From contig CAIRUC010000068.1 of NCBI GenBank assembly GCA_903881665.1, forward strand, positions 1 through 64,000: a stretch of 64,000 bases of DNA. Reading direction: 5' to 3'. The first letter of the stretch is position 1, and each line of letters starts with the position of its first letter. The DNA comes from an uncultured Bacteroidota bacterium (GTDB taxonomy: Bacteria > Bacteroidota > Bacteroidia > AKYH767-A > OLB10). Below are positions 45,357 to 56,957 of the stretch, piece by piece. The notes beneath the pieces are model-generated. The model did not search any database. It saw only the letters and a list, made by a program, of their open reading frames with translations, and had not been told where the DNA came from. Made by a program: the position numbers and the translations under genes.

Positions 45357-48300
45357 ATGTTAGAATTTGTAAATGGCTTACTGAAGAAATTCTTTGGAAG
45401 CAAATCAGAAAGTGATCTAAAAGGACTTACTCCTTATGTAGCGTTAGTAAATAACGAATTTCAGCAGATTTCATCACTATCGAACGATGAGTTACGTAGC
45501 CGCACGTTTGAATTCAGAAACAAAATCAACGAGCATATCTCCGAGATTGAAAAAGAATTAGCTGAGTTAACTGATACTGCCGAGAATAATCCTGATATGG
45601 ATTTGCAGGAAAAAGAAAACATCTTCAGTCGTGTAGATCAACTTAAAAAAGATCGTAATGCGAAAATAGAAGAACTATTGCTTGAAATTCTTCCGGCTGC
45701 TTTTGCTGTAGTGAAAGAAACGGCTCGTCGTTATAAAGAATCACCGGAATTAGAACTTACTGCCACCGATCACGATCGTGAAGTTGCTATTAAACGCAGC
45801 AGCGTTGTGATACGTGGAGATAAAGCTTTTTATCAAAGTACATGGATGGCAGCAGGCATCCAAATGACATGGGACATGTTGCACTACGATGTTCAATTGA
45901 TAGGAGCTACCGTATTACATCAAGGTAAAATTGCCGAGATGGCCACAGGTGAAGGAAAAACATTAGTTGCTACGCTACCAATATATCTGAATGCACTTGC
46001 TGGGCGCGGCGTTCACGTAGTAACAGTGAACGATTACCTTGCAAAACGTGACTCTGAATGGAACGGACCTGTATTTGAATTTTTAGGATTATCGGTTGAT
46101 TGCATCGATAAACATCAGCCCAATTCTACAGAACGTAGAAAAGCATATTTGGCCGATGTAACCTATGGCACTAACAACGAATTCGGGTTTGACTATTTAC
46201 GAGATAACATGGCAAGAAGTCCGGAAGATATCGTTCAACGTGAACACCATTTCGCTATTGTAGATGAGGTAGATTCAGTATTGATTGATGACGCACGTAC
46301 TCCATTGATTATATCAGGGCCTACACCTAGAGGTGATGATCAAGAATTTTTTCAGTTAAAGCCACGCATCGAAGCATTAGTAACTGCACAACGCACGTAT
46401 GTAAATACACTAATTGCAGATGCAAAGAAAAACATCGAAAATAAAACGAAAGAAGAAGAAGTAGGATTAGCGTTATTAAGAGCGAATCGTGGATTACCAA
46501 AACACCGTGCATTAATTAAACTTTTAAGTGAGCCGGGTGCACGTGCCTTATTACAAAAAACAGAAAACACTTATCTCGCCGATCAAGGTCGTCAGATGCG
46601 TGAAAAAGTAGATCCCGAATTATATTTTGTAATCGACGAAAAAAATCATACAATCGAAATGACCGACAAAGGTCATGATATGATTAGTGCCAATTCGAAC
46701 GACCCACATTTCTTCGAATTACCTGACGTTGGTTCGGTGATGGCTGATATAGAAAAATCAAATTTATCACAAGAAGAAAAGTTAGAGAAGAAAGATATAT
46801 TAATGCGCGACTACGGAGTTAAAGGAGAGCGCATTCATACCATCAACCAATTACTTCGTGCTTATACAATGTATGAGAAAGATGTAGAGTATATTATTGA
46901 TGGCGGAAAAGTAAAAATTGTAGATGAGCAAACAGGTCGTGTACTTGACGGGCGCCGTTATAGCGATGGATTACATCAAGCCATTGAAGCGAAAGAAAAT
47001 GTAAAAGTTGAAGCTGCCACACAAACATATGCAACCGTTACGCTGCAAAATTATTTCCGTATGTACCACAAGTTAGCAGGTATGACAGGAACGGCAGAAA
47101 CAGAAGCAGGTGAGTTATGGCAGATTTATGAATTAGATGTTGTTGTGATTCCTACACACCGCAAAATTTCGCGGAAGGATGAGGAAGATTTAGTTTATAA
47201 AACGACTCGTGAAAAATACAATGCAGTAATAGAAGAAATCGTAAAACTTACAGAAGCTGGGCGCCCAGTACTAGTGGGAACCACTTCAGTAGAGGTTTCT
47301 GAATTACTGAGCCGTATGTTGCAACAACGTAAAATAAAACATAACGTGTTGAATGCAAAACAGCATCAACGCGAGGCAGAAATTGTTGCACAAGCTGGAT
47401 TACCTTCTCAAGTAACGATCGCTACTAACATGGCAGGTCGTGGAACGGATATTAAGTTAGGGCCGGGAGTAAAAGAAGCGGGCGGGTTAGCTATCATCGG
47501 TACCGAGCGTCACGAATCTCGTCGCGTTGACCGCCAGTTACGTGGACGTGCAGGTCGTCAAGGTGACCCAGGTTCATCACAATTCTTTGTATCGCTCGAG
47601 GATAATTTAATGCGTTTATTTGGATCAGAACGTATCGCTAGATTAATGGACACCATTGGATTGAAAGAAGGGGAAGTTATTCAGCATAGCATGATTACGA
47701 AATCGATTGAACGTGCGCAACGCAAAGTAGAGGAGAATAACTTCGGCATTCGTAAACGATTGTTAGAATATGACGACGTAATGAATGCGCAACGTGAAGT
47801 AATCTATAAAAAACGTCGTCATGCATTATATGGAGAGCGTTTGGCGCTCGATTTACAAAGCATGTTATATGACCTAAGCGACAGTATCGCAAATCAATAT
47901 TTCGAAGAAAAAGATTACGAGAATTTTAGTCTTGAAATGATTCGTTTATTTGCGATAGAAAGTCCGATTTCTATTTCTGAATTCCAAAATGCAAAATCAG
48001 CTGATGAAGTCAGCGATAAATTATTTGATGCATTAGACCAACATTACCGCATTAAAACAAATTTAATAGCCGAGCGCGCCTTCCCTGTTGTGAAAGATGT
48101 TTTCGAAAAAGAAGGGCAGCAATTTGAGAATCTCATTATTCCTTTTACCGATGGAATTCGTAATATTCAAATTTTAGCGCCACTGCGTAAATCGTACGAA
48201 ACGCAAGGAAAAGAAATTACAGCAGCCTTCGAACGTAGTATAACGCTTGTATTGATTGATGATGCCTGGAAAGAACACTTGCGTGAAATGGACGATTTAA

Positions 48301-48701
48301 AACAAAGCGTTCAAAATGCGGTTTACGAGCAGAAAGATCCGTTGTTAGTTTACAAACTTGAATCATTTAATCTATTCAAGAAAATGGTTGACGAAATCAA
48401 CCACGACACCATGTCGTTCTTATTCCGTGGTGTTATTGCTGTTAAAGAAGAACAACCTGTAAAACAAGCTCCAAGTCAGCTGAAACAAGACTTAAGCAAG
48501 TTAAGAGCAACGCATGAGGAGTTCAATAATAATGTTTCATCTACAGCCGAACAAGGACATTCTAACGGTGGCGGAGTGCCGCAACAAGCAGCTCCACAAA
48601 AACAGGAGCCTATTCGTAATGAAAATAAAACATTACCTAACGAACCTTGTCCTTGCGGAAGCGGCAAGAAATATAAAAAATGTCACGGAGCAATGGTTTA
48701 A
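45357..48701 (+). CDS. secA: Preprotein translocase ATPase SecA
   Basis: SecA drives secretory proteins through the SecYEG channel using ATP. The protein has Walker A MATGEGKT (about residues 195-202), the [20 protein letters not shown] segment near 303, the [15 protein letters not shown] region, GRGTDIKLG and [12 protein letters not shown] for the second ATPase half, and a C-terminal zinc-binding tail [15 protein letters not shown]. At 1114 residues it is longer than the E. coli protein (901). An extra helical stretch between about 320 and 430 accounts for part of this, as in other Bacteroidota. A strong hairpin ends the unit. Confidence 0.97.
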   Translation: MLEFVNGLLKKFFGSKSESDLKGLTPYVALVNNEFQQISSLSNDELRSRTFEFRNKINEHISEIEKELAELTDTAENNPDMDLQEKENIFSRVDQLKKDRNAKIEELLLEILPAAFAVVKETARRYKESPELELTATDHDREVAIKRSSVVIRGDKAFYQSTWMAAGIQMTWDMLHYDVQLIGATVLHQGKIAEMATGEGKTLVATLPIYLNALAGRGVHVVTVNDYLAKRDSEWNGPVFEFLGLSVDCIDKHQPNSTERRKAYLADVTYGTNNEFGFDYLRDNMARSPEDIVQREHHFAIVDEVDSVLIDDARTPLIISGPTPRGDDQEFFQLKPRIEALVTAQRTYVNTLIADAKKNIENKTKEEEVGLALLRANRGLPKHRALIKLLSEPGARALLQKTENTYLADQGRQMREKVDPELYFVIDEKNHTIEMTDKGHDMISANSNDPHFFELPDVGSVMADIEKSNLSQEEKLEKKDILMRDYGVKGERIHTINQLLRAYTMYEKDVEYIIDGGKVKIVDEQTGRVLDGRRYSDGLHQAIEAKENVKVEAATQTYATVTLQNYFRMYHKLAGMTGTAETEAGELWQIYELDVVVIPTHRKISRKDEEDLVYKTTREKYNAVIEEIVKLTEAGRPVLVGTTSVEVSELLSRMLQQRKIKHNVLNAKQHQREAEIVAQAGLPSQVTIATNMAGRGTDIKLGPGVKEAGGLAIIGTERHESRRVDRQLRGRAGRQGDPGSSQFFVSLEDNLMRLFGSERIARLMDTIGLKEGEVIQHSMITKSIERAQRKVEENNFGIRKRLLEYDDVMNAQREVIYKKRRHALYGERLALDLQSMLYDLSDSIANQYFEEKDYENFSLEMIRLFAIESPISISEFQNAKSADEVSDKLFDALDQHYRIKTNLIAERAFPVVKDVFEKEGQQFENLIIPFTDGIRNIQILAPLRKSYETQGKEITAAFERSITLVLIDDAWKEHLREMDDLKQSVQNAVYEQKDPLLVYKLESFNLFKKMVDEINHDTMSFLFRGVIAVKEEQPVKQAPSQLKQDLSKLRATHEEFNNNVSSTAEQGHSNGGGVPQQAAPQKQEPIRNENKTLPNEPCPCGSGKKYKKCHGAMV

Positions 48702-48720
48702 TATTTGCTTTCCCATTTTT

Positions 48721-48762
48721 ATAACAAAAAGCTATTTCAAATATGAAATAGCTTTTTGTTAT
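48721..48762. terminator. Terminator downstream of secA, 19-bp perfect stem
   Basis: ATAACAAAAAGCTATTTCA pairs perfectly with TGAAATAGCTTTTTGTTAT around an AATA loop. It lies between secA and the converging ATPase gene and can end both transcripts. Confidence 0.85.
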
Positions 48763-48810
48763 TTATTACCCTAGAAGTTATTACGTGGAGCATTTTATTA
48801 CTTAATGCTT

Positions 48811-50349
48811 TTATCCTGCCCATCCATCTCTATCTAAGCTTCTGTATAAAATCGCCTCGGCTAAATGCTCGGTCATTATATTTTCGCTGTTAGCTAAATC
48901 GGCAATGGTTCGCGCTACTTTCAAAATGCGATCATACGCACGCGCCGAAAGTCCGAGTCGATCCATAGCTGTTTTAAGCATTTCATTGCTCTCGTTATTT
49001 ATCATGCAAACTTTGCGCAACATCTTCGACGACATCTGTGCATTGCAGTAAACACCCTCAGCCAATTCAAATCTTTTCTCCTGAATGATTCTAGCGCCTA
49101 CGACGCGCTCACGAATACAGCTACTATTCTCAGATAGCCTGCTTTTAGAAAGCTCACTAAATGGCACAGGAGTTACCTCTACGTGCAAGTCAATGCGATC
49201 GAGCAATGGCCCCGACAACCGATTAAGATACTTTTGTACTACTCCGGGTGCACATACACATTCCTTATCGGGGTGATTATAAAATCCACACGGACAAGGA
49301 TTCATACTCGACACTAACATGAAACTCGCTGGATAATCGACTGAAAACTTAGCGCGTGAAATCGTTACTTTTCGTTCTTCAAGTGGCTGGCGCATTACTT
49401 CAAGTACCGTTCGCTTAAATTCAGGCAACTCATCTAGAAATAACACGCCATTATGAGCTAAAGAAATTTCTCCGGGCTGAGGATTTCCCCCTCCTCCAAC
49501 TAAGGCTACATCACTAATAGTATGATGCGGCGACCGAAACGGACGAGTGGTTATTACACCTTTATGCTTTGCTACTTTCCCTGCTACTGAATGAATTTTT
49601 GTTGTTTCGAGTGATTCTTCTAATGTTAGCGGAGGAAGAATTGTAGGCAATCTTTTGGCAAGCATGGTTTTCCCGGCGCCAGGGGGACCAATTAATATTA
49701 CGTTATGGCCGCCGGCTGCCGCTATCTCTAATGCACGTTTTATATTTTCTTGTCCCTTTACATCCGAAAAATCAATTTCGATGTCTTGTTGATCGCGAAC
49801 AAATTCTTCTCGGATATCCACAACCGTTAGTTCTCTTAAATTATTCCCTTCAAAAAAATCGACTACCTCTTGTAGCGTTTTCATACCATACACTTCTAGA
49901 CCTTGTACAACAGCCGCTTCACGTGCATTTTCTTCTGGCAATATAATTCCAATAAATCCATCTTTCTTAGCTTGCACTGCAATAGGCAATGCGCCACGTA
50001 TAGGAAGCAGATGTCCGTCGAGAGAAAGTTCCCCCATAATGATATATTTGTCGAAATGGGTGGCGGCAATTTGCTCTGATGCAGCAAGGATGCACAAGGC
50101 AATTGGCAAATCATAGGCAGAGCCTTCTTTGCGTATATCAGCGGGTGCCAAATTAATCACAATACGTTTTCCCGGCCACCGGTAGTTATTTGTTTTTAAC
50201 GCAGCTTCGATACGCTGTTGACTTTCTTTAATAGCATTATCGGGCAATCCTACTAGGAATACTTTTACGCCGTTGGTCATATGCACTTCTATCACAATAT
50301 TGATAGCAGACACTCCATTAAGTGCGCTACCGTAGGCTTTCACAAGCAT
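48811..50349 (-). CDS. YifB/ComM family Mg-chelatase-like AAA+ ATPase
   Basis: The 512-residue protein has an N-terminal Lon-like fold ([44 protein letters not shown]), then an AAA+ Mg-chelatase domain with Walker [12 protein letters not shown] near residue 220, LDELPEF, and the [19 protein letters not shown] cysteine segment found in ComM. ComM is a helicase that promotes branch migration during natural transformation. Start is ATG 50349. It is a single-gene unit. Whether this organism is naturally competent cannot be told from the window. Confidence 0.93.
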   Translation of the reverse strand: MLVKAYGSALNGVSAINIVIEVHMTNGVKVFLVGLPDNAIKESQQRIEAALKTNNYRWPGKRIVINLAPADIRKEGSAYDLPIALCILAASEQIAATHFDKYIIMGELSLDGHLLPIRGALPIAVQAKKDGFIGIILPEENAREAAVVQGLEVYGMKTLQEVVDFFEGNNLRELTVVDIREEFVRDQQDIEIDFSDVKGQENIKRALEIAAAGGHNVILIGPPGAGKTMLAKRLPTILPPLTLEESLETTKIHSVAGKVAKHKGVITTRPFRSPHHTISDVALVGGGGNPQPGEISLAHNGVLFLDELPEFKRTVLEVMRQPLEERKVTISRAKFSVDYPASFMLVSSMNPCPCGFYNHPDKECVCAPGVVQKYLNRLSGPLLDRIDLHVEVTPVPFSELSKSRLSENSSCIRERVVGARIIQEKRFELAEGVYCNAQMSSKMLRKVCMINNESNEMLKTAMDRLGLSARAYDRILKVARTIADLANSENIMTEHLAEAILYRSLDRDGWAG

Positions 50350-50536
50350 ATCAAAATAATTTAGGAACCGATAAAAAACGAGTTCATGATGAGGTGCAAA
50401 AATAATGGCGAGTTAGGAGAATAGGCGTTTACAAATACTTAATAATGTGCTAGTATGCTAATTTGCCAATATGCTAATGGAGCGAAGCTCGGGTTGGGGA
50501 GGTAGACTCGGGGAGAAGGGAGATGAACGAGGCAAA

Positions 50537-50569
50537 AAAAATCCCGACCACAAAGGTGATCGGGATTTT
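50537..50569 (-). terminator. Terminator of the large T9SS surface protein gene
   Basis: AATCCCGA-C-CAC pairs with GTG-A-TCGGGATT with one mismatch and a short loop, and has a T run on the minus strand. The gene ends at 50588. Confidence 0.75.
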
Positions 50570-50587
50570 CTTTTAAAGATTAAAAAA

Positions 50588-53500
50588 TTAGTACGCAAAC
50601 TTACGGCTTACTACATCTTCACTGTTTTTTAGCGTGATGAAATATAAACCATGAGGCAAGGTGCTATTTAATTTAATGCTGTTTTCGCCTTTCGATGCAA
50701 CCACATTTTCTTCTTGGTATAATACTCTTCCTGATGCATCAGTAATGATTACCGATACCGGCTCATTGCTGTTATACATAAAGTCAACATTAATATCATT
50801 CGAAGCAGATGCTTCACCATACACATTCGTTATATCGAACGGAGCACGTGAACCAAACCAAACTGAACGAGGTTCAGAGTACGTGTACTCTCCGTTATAG
50901 TCGGTTTGCTTTAAACGATAGTATTGTAAACCATAAACAGGATGCTCATCATACGTCGAATAATTTAACATGATATTACTGTTATGCATATATGAATTAA
51001 CACGATCAATGAAGCCATAATCTCTTGCATCTGTTGAACGCTCCACTGTAAAGTAATCGTTATCGATTTCAGAAGCAGTTGTCCAATCTAAACGAACACG
51101 TTTCCCTTCAGCTTTCGCTTTGAAGTCAACTAGATCTATAGGTAATGGACTTGTGCTAGATGTAATAGTCCAAGGAGTAAAGTCTCCCACCGGAGCAGCA
51201 GGGTAGTTATAAGGTACTCCTTGCGCAGGTGCCGTTGGCCAATCCCAACTAACAACACGAACACTGTCTAATACTCCCGCTGCGTAATTGGTAAATGTTT
51301 GGGCGTAGCTTAATGAAGTTTGTTGTAAATTATAATTAGTAGCCGTACCACCCCATAGATATGAAGGTGCACCTGTAGCTGCACCCGCAACTGTTGATGC
51401 GCCAATATTTGTTGAGTTAGCAATTGTGAATGTTGTAGCAGTTATAGACGTAACTATGGCCCCAACAATATTATATCCGGCTGGAGTAATTCCTGTTATG
51501 GTTACTGCTTGCCCTACAACAATTGCGTGTGCAACTGAAGTGGTATACGTAATAGTGGTTCCATTGGCAGCGACTCCTCCAATTATAATAGTGTAGACAT
51601 TCAATGTAGCATTATTCGTAATTCGTAACCATTGCCAAGAAGCTGCTCTCCAAGGTTGTGCTTTTACAGAGGATGCCACGCCAACAAAAGCTCCTGTTGG
51701 GCGTTCAGTTGTTGGAAGCAAAGCTGTACTATAACGCATAGCAAAACTTACAGTAGGATAGTTAGCGGCTGGGTTTTGAGGTCCCACTTTTCCAATCATC
51801 CAATAACGATCGGCTGTATTCCCAGCATTTGATGCAGTAGAATTATACGTATCAATATGCGTTACCGTTGGAGGATCAGGAAGAACATTCGCGCTCCAGA
51901 ATTTAGTACCTATTTTAAATGTATCTAACTGGCCGCCGGTATGTAAAAATGAGAATGGAATATAAGTAATTGATGCTGCAGTAGTATCAACACGATGTCC
52001 AAATGGCACCATTCGTTGGTATGTAGTTGAATATGCTCCTATTTTCCAATTTACAATTGAATTGCTATTCTCGCTAATCAAGAATCCTGTTCCTGTATAA
52101 GATGGAGATCCAACAGGTAGAGGTACTTGTGTACGGTAGAATGCACTAGGACGAGGATCTGTCATAGTAAGTGATTTACCATTCATAATCATTTGTCCAG
52201 AAGCCAAGTAGAATGTATCTTGAATAGTAATGTTTTGATCTAAGATAATCGGACGCTTATTGTCTGCCGTTGTAGTACCTGCCGTTGTTTTAGACATTGT
52301 AAATGTATAGAACGTAGAAGGCTGAGTTCCACCGATGCGGTTTGTATTGGAGCTATCCATTGTAAAACTACTTGTACCTGCAATAAACGAATTATTATTT
52401 GTCCAGTTACCTTGCACTACAATTTTCGGTTTACCATATGGGCGACTTAAAATGAATGTAGCATTCGGACGGAACTGAGAAAGGATATTAATTAAAGCAC
52501 TTGCAACTGTAGCTCCATTTGCAGTGATATCGCCAGCAACTGGTGCTAAAAACGAACCAGCCAAAGGAGCAACAGCTACTGATGATTGCAAACGACCTAA
52601 AATTAATACCGAGTTACGCCCTGATGTTTGAGTAACATCTATAAAATCGTTATTTACTGAACCTGTTGATGCTGCATTTGTATAGCAATATTGCAAACAG
52701 ATATTATCTACACCATTCCAAATAATCGGAGTACTTAAAGTTAAGGTGTTTACACCAAACACAATTGGTTGTGATGCATTATTATATACTGATGTAAATG
52801 CGCCTGCAATAGCTGTAGTATTAGCATAAGAAATAGGAACCGCAGCAGAATTTAAATAACTAATTGAGAAATTATTATACGTTCTGATGGGAGTTGACAA
52901 ATCATTATTCTTCACATTTAATTTAATGGCGGTGATTTGGTCGCCCGATAACATTCCATAACCAGCTAATTCTGTAGCCGTATAAATAATTTGCGCTTGC
53001 GCTGCTTTATACGTCTTACCAGGTAGTGGCGTCTGAGAGTAATTCAAAATTGTACCTAACGCAACATCTATTGTTGGTGTATATCCTGTATTAAATTTAA
53101 TTTGACCATTATTAGTCACATCGCCTTTGGCTTTAAATGGAGTTGCCGATGGATTTGGTGCATCAATCGTTAATGTATCTGTTGATGCAATGGCAATGTT
53201 TTTACAATTTGCAAATACACCACTTTTAATAACAGGATTGTAATACGTTCCAGATGGAGCCGCTAATGTTTTATTAATAACAACATCATCGTTGATAGTT
53301 GGAATGGAAGGACACCAGTTCGCCGGATTGTTCCAGTCATTGGTATTTCCCAACCAAAGCTTATACAATCCCGAACAGTTAGGAATAATCGTTACCACGA
53401 AATCCTCGCATTCTCCATATGTATATTGCAAACATGGAGAAGGATTAGTTGTTGCATACACTTCACGAACACGAAGGCGAGTATTACCAGTAAAGCCTGT

Positions 53501-55171
53501 AGCAGGCACTGTAAATGGCCATGTTTGAAATGCACCTGCCAATAAACTTACAGTACCTAAACTCTCCGCATCTTCAAAAACCCCGTTGTGATTATAATCG
53601 ATCCAAGCACGAATATTATTACCAGAGAACCATGTTCCTGCTTGCACCGTAATTGAATACGGAGCTCCTTGTTGTAACGTAACTGCCTGATTAGCGACCC
53701 CTGGATTACGGTATTCGTAATCGGGAGGATGCATAACAAATCTGCAACCTGGGTAGCAAGGTAAACTCGGGTTTTGTAACGCAACGGCATTGGTGGTTGT
53801 ATTAATACCTGTTCCGCCGTAACCAAGTAATGAAACGGATTGCACATAGTCATTATTAGTATATCCCGCCCAAGAAGTTCCTACGGTGTAAGTAGGTACG
53901 CAATACGGAATATCTACTTGAACACCTCCTGTAATTGTATACGTAGTTGGTAATAAAGATGATGAAGTACCTGATGGGGAAGGGCATGTTAATGCAGTAC
54001 CTCCAACAGATGCCTGAAGCAAATCAGCATCAAGGAAATTATTACCAGCTGCTGACGCAGAAATATCATACGTTAACCAGAAGTAAGTAGTATCATACTC
54101 CAAGAAAAAACAAGAGGCGGCGGCATTGGTAAAATTAAGGTTGGTTCCTACTGCAGTTAAAGTTGAGCCATACTGTGTTTTAGGATACGATGTACTAGCC
54201 GGAATAGCTGCTGTAGGGAATGGAGAAACATATCCTGTACTAAATAAATTTGAGCCTCCTGTATAGTACACTTTAGCATTCACAATATTAGCAACATTGC
54301 TAGTTCCGTTAGTATTGAACAACAATGAATCTAATTTAACAGGTAATGGTCCGTTTAAGTTGCCACAACCACTAGTACCCCCAACAATACAACGAACCCC
54401 TAATATCCATTGGTTTGTTGCACCTTGAGAAGTAGAAGCTCCATTTTGTTGAACTAGATCAAATGAAACATCACCTGGGCTCATTGCCGAAGGATATGTA
54501 TTACATTCAAATTTATCTAAGTAAATATTTTGACCAAATGCACTTACGCCATGAATAACAAAATAATTTCTTTTTGCGTTATACGTGGCCGCTGGTAAAG
54601 TAAAAGTGTATTTATACCAACCAGCAGATGCTACAGCTGGGTAGGCCGCTATTGGACGAACAATAAAATTCGTAGTGCTTTGGTGATTAATTGGAACTAG
54701 TCCAGTAGTAGTTGGGGTATTGTTCCAAAAAACTTCAATTTTATCATTTACTCCCACACTTAATGCATCGCGATACATCCAAAAACTAAAAACAGGATTT
54801 GCACCTCCATTATTACTGAAATCGAACGGTTTCGTAATTAAATAATAATCGTCGTTAATACCTGCACTAAAGGAGTTAAACATTAAAACATTACTACCGC
54901 CACCAGTTGGTGCGGCCCCTATGGAGGGACTTGCAGCAGTTGCGGCTGCAACAAGTGAAAATGCGCTAACATTACTAGCAGGATTATTTGGTCCTTTTAT
55001 TTGCTTCCAACCAGGAGCAGGAAATATAGTTCCTTCATTACTTTCCGTCTGGAGTACAAGTACTTGTGCTCTAGTTGTAAAAGGGAAGAGTACGCTAACA
55101 ACCAACAGAAGCGCTAAAGCTATAAGCGCCTTTCTGAAAGATGAAATATTCTTTGCGTAATTTTTTTTCAT
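50588..55171 (-). CDS. Large T9SS-sorted surface protein with GEVED domain
   Basis: The 1527-residue protein has a signal peptide (RKALIALALLLVVSVLFPF, then TTRAQ). It then has a beta-rich N-terminal region with a MAM/ConA-like look (FSFWMYRDALSVGVNDKIEVFW), a GEVED domain around residues 425-595 (RAWIDYNHNGVFEDAE, RLRVREVY, GECEDFVVTI), and long beta-repeat regions. An odd insert lies around residues 1190-1265, and a type A T9SS domain (VIITDASGRVLYQEENVV, LPHGLYFITLKN) ends the chain. It should be exported and fixed on the outer surface, perhaps as an adhesin. It is a single-gene unit with about 460 bases of upstream DNA. Confidence 0.85.
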   Translation of the reverse strand: MKKNYAKNISSFRKALIALALLLVVSVLFPFTTRAQVLVLQTESNEGTIFPAPGWKQIKGPNNPASNVSAFSLVAAATAASPSIGAAPTGGGSNVLMFNSFSAGINDDYYLITKPFDFSNNGGANPVFSFWMYRDALSVGVNDKIEVFWNNTPTTTGLVPINHQSTTNFIVRPIAAYPAVASAGWYKYTFTLPAATYNAKRNYFVIHGVSAFGQNIYLDKFECNTYPSAMSPGDVSFDLVQQNGASTSQGATNQWILGVRCIVGGTSGCGNLNGPLPVKLDSLLFNTNGTSNVANIVNAKVYYTGGSNLFSTGYVSPFPTAAIPASTSYPKTQYGSTLTAVGTNLNFTNAAASCFFLEYDTTYFWLTYDISASAAGNNFLDADLLQASVGGTALTCPSPSGTSSSLLPTTYTITGGVQVDIPYCVPTYTVGTSWAGYTNNDYVQSVSLLGYGGTGINTTTNAVALQNPSLPCYPGCRFVMHPPDYEYRNPGVANQAVTLQQGAPYSITVQAGTWFSGNNIRAWIDYNHNGVFEDAESLGTVSLLAGAFQTWPFTVPATGFTGNTRLRVREVYATTNPSPCLQYTYGECEDFVVTIIPNCSGLYKLWLGNTNDWNNPANWCPSIPTINDDVVINKTLAAPSGTYYNPVIKSGVFANCKNIAIASTDTLTIDAPNPSATPFKAKGDVTNNGQIKFNTGYTPTIDVALGTILNYSQTPLPGKTYKAAQAQIIYTATELAGYGMLSGDQITAIKLNVKNNDLSTPIRTYNNFSISYLNSAAVPISYANTTAIAGAFTSVYNNASQPIVFGVNTLTLSTPIIWNGVDNICLQYCYTNAASTGSVNNDFIDVTQTSGRNSVLILGRLQSSVAVAPLAGSFLAPVAGDITANGATVASALINILSQFRPNATFILSRPYGKPKIVVQGNWTNNNSFIAGTSSFTMDSSNTNRIGGTQPSTFYTFTMSKTTAGTTTADNKRPIILDQNITIQDTFYLASGQMIMNGKSLTMTDPRPSAFYRTQVPLPVGSPSYTGTGFLISENSNSIVNWKIGAYSTTYQRMVPFGHRVDTTAASITYIPFSFLHTGGQLDTFKIGTKFWSANVLPDPPTVTHIDTYNSTASNAGNTADRYWMIGKVGPQNPAANYPTVSFAMRYSTALLPTTERPTGAFVGVASSVKAQPWRAASWQWLRITNNATLNVYTIIIGGVAANGTTITYTTSVAHAIVVGQAVTITGITPAGYNIVGAIVTSITATTFTIANSTNIGASTVAGAATGAPSYLWGGTATNYNLQQTSLSYAQTFTNYAAGVLDSVRVVSWDWPTAPAQGVPYNYPAAPVGDFTPWTITSSTSPLPIDLVDFKAKAEGKRVRLDWTTASEIDNDYFTVERSTDARDYGFIDRVNSYMHNSNIMLNYSTYDEHPVYGLQYYRLKQTDYNGEYTYSEPRSVWFGSRAPFDITNVYGEASASNDINVDFMYNSNEPVSVIITDASGRVLYQEENVVASKGENSIKLNSTLPHGLYFITLKNSEDVVSRKFAY

Positions 55172-55631
55172 ACTGTGCAGATTTGAACTAATTGTAATCG
55201 TGTAATTATGTAAGAGTATTGGGGAAATGAACTTATTTTAGAAGATAAATATACGGATAAAACATCCTTCATCGAGTTGGTTAGACTCACGAATCTTTGA
55301 AAAGTTTCAAATTTTCGTAAGAATATCCTGTAAGTTTCGATTAATATATCCTCATTTTATCATTAATTTCTGGGTAAATATAGTTATCCAAACCACAAAT
55401 TGCAAGGGTGCATTCCTTCTTTTTTGATACTTTAAGTCTAATAAAAGCAATTACTTGGTAAAAGCAGACATTTCGGGGGTGAAATTCGGTTTTCAGATTT
55501 TATTCCAAAAGATAATTTAAAAGTATAAATATCAATTAATTAAACTAAAAAAAAGGTCTATTGACGGCACTCTCTAGTTTTTGTGTATTGAGATTTCATT
55601 ATCCATTTTTTGACCTTAACTTCGCCCATTC
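55172..55631. other. Intergenic region between the T9SS gene and pabB
   Basis: These 460 bases are very AT-rich. I see no credible coding frame, RNA gene or long inverted repeat. The right end holds the pabB promoter. I could not find a TAnnTTTG-type box for the large surface protein gene in this stretch, so that gene may use a variant promoter or another sigma factor. Confidence 0.5.
55617..55624 (+). promoter_or_regulatory. Promoter -7 element of pabB (TAACTTCG)
   Basis: It is a TAnnTTCG variant that ends 7 bases before the ATG at 55632. Confidence 0.6.
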
Positions 55632-56954
55632 ATGAAAAAAAATATTTCGACCTTTTTTAACGAATTGGGCTCTGAGGGATCGGCGCGCCTACTCATGAAC
55701 GCATCGAGTCAATTTCACACTTTCAGTTTTTTAGAGACAGGAGCCTTAAAAACAGCTTCTTACAACTCAGCCGGCAATTGTTACGATTTCATTTGCGCAA
55801 TAAATTCAGCTAGCGAAATTTATTCGCCCAACAGCACATTTAGTGAAATCCAGCATTTTATATTCAAAAATCAAGGCCAATGGATCTTCGGACACCTCAA
55901 TTACGACATCAAAAACAGATTAGAACCTTCGCTTTCTGGAAATCTTACCGATCCAATCGGGTTCCCCGATTTCTGTTTATTTATTCCTGAAACCGTGATT
56001 AGTTGCCAAAATGGATCCATCACCGTTTGGGGAAATGAAGCAAATTTGGTATCAATTATTAATTTAAAAATCGACGAACCTGTTGCAGAAAACACCGAAA
56101 AGCATATTGTTTCAACCGTGTCGTTTGAAGAATACGAACGCAACTTCCAAAAAATTCAACATCATCTTTATCGTGGTGATATTTACGAAATCAATTATTG
56201 CATCCCATTTATCGCGAATAATTTTAATTTAAATGTTCCTGCGATACGATTAAAACAACGATTATTATCGCCGGCACCTTTTTCTGTTTTATATAAATTC
56301 AATCATCTTTGGCTCAGCTGCGCTAGCCCCGAACGTTTTATCCGAAAATCAGGAAATAAAATTATTAGTCAACCAATAAAAGGGACCGCCCGACGATCAG
56401 GAATTACTGTAGAAGACAAAGCATCAAAAGAGGCATTGCTTAACAGCGAGAAAGAAAAGGCGGAAAATATAATGATCGTCGATCTTGTTCGTAATGACCT
56501 CAGCAAAGTGGCGCAAAAAGGAAGTGTAAAAGTAGAGGAGCTTTTCGGAATCTATGAATTTGCACATGTATTTCAGATGATCTCAACAGTATCGGCAACA
56601 TTAAAAAATGATCTAACGTTTACGGATATACTAAAAGCGCTATTTCCACCGGGATCAATGACGGGTGCGCCTAAAATAAGTGCCATGAAAATTATTGAAG
56701 AAACTGAATCATTTAAACGCGGATTATTTAGCGGAACGGTAGGCTATATTCATCCGAATGGCGACTTCGATTTTAATGTAGTTATCAGAAGTATTCTCTA
56801 TAATGACGAAACAAAAACGGTTTTAATTCCTGCTGGTGGTGCCATTACAGTTCACTGTAATGTGATAGACGAATACAACGAATGTTTATTAAAAGCACAA
56901 GCTAACCTCAACTTGCTATCTCTTGAATTACCGATTGCAGAAAAGGCTGTTTAA
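55632..56954 (+). CDS. pabB: Aminodeoxychorismate synthase component I
   Basis: It converts chorismate to aminodeoxychorismate, a step to 4-aminobenzoate and folate. The chorismate-binding domain is in the C-terminal half: IYEINYCIPF, SPERFIRKSGNKIISQPIKGTARR, EKAENIMIVDLVRNDLSKV, HVFQMISTVSATL, FPPGSMTGAPKISAMKIIEE and IHPNGDFDFNVVIRSI. Key family residues PIKGT and GSMTGAPK are intact. Length 440 fits. The motif PIKGTARR (Lys, rather than Ala in that spot) favours PabB over TrpE or isochorismate synthase. tilS follows 3 bases after the stop, so they share a transcript. Confidence 0.9.
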   Translation: MKKNISTFFNELGSEGSARLLMNASSQFHTFSFLETGALKTASYNSAGNCYDFICAINSASEIYSPNSTFSEIQHFIFKNQGQWIFGHLNYDIKNRLEPSLSGNLTDPIGFPDFCLFIPETVISCQNGSITVWGNEANLVSIINLKIDEPVAENTEKHIVSTVSFEEYERNFQKIQHHLYRGDIYEINYCIPFIANNFNLNVPAIRLKQRLLSPAPFSVLYKFNHLWLSCASPERFIRKSGNKIISQPIKGTARRSGITVEDKASKEALLNSEKEKAENIMIVDLVRNDLSKVAQKGSVKVEELFGIYEFAHVFQMISTVSATLKNDLTFTDILKALFPPGSMTGAPKISAMKIIEETESFKRGLFSGTVGYIHPNGDFDFNVVIRSILYNDETKTVLIPAGGAITVHCNVIDEYNECLLKAQANLNLLSLELPIAEKAV

Positions 56955-56957
56955 CGT

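Noticed and set aside
50455..50482. Short repeat TATGCTAAT twice upstream of the YifB/ComM-type ATPase gene
   Set aside because: Only two short AT-rich copies without dyad symmetry, and far from a recognisable promoter.
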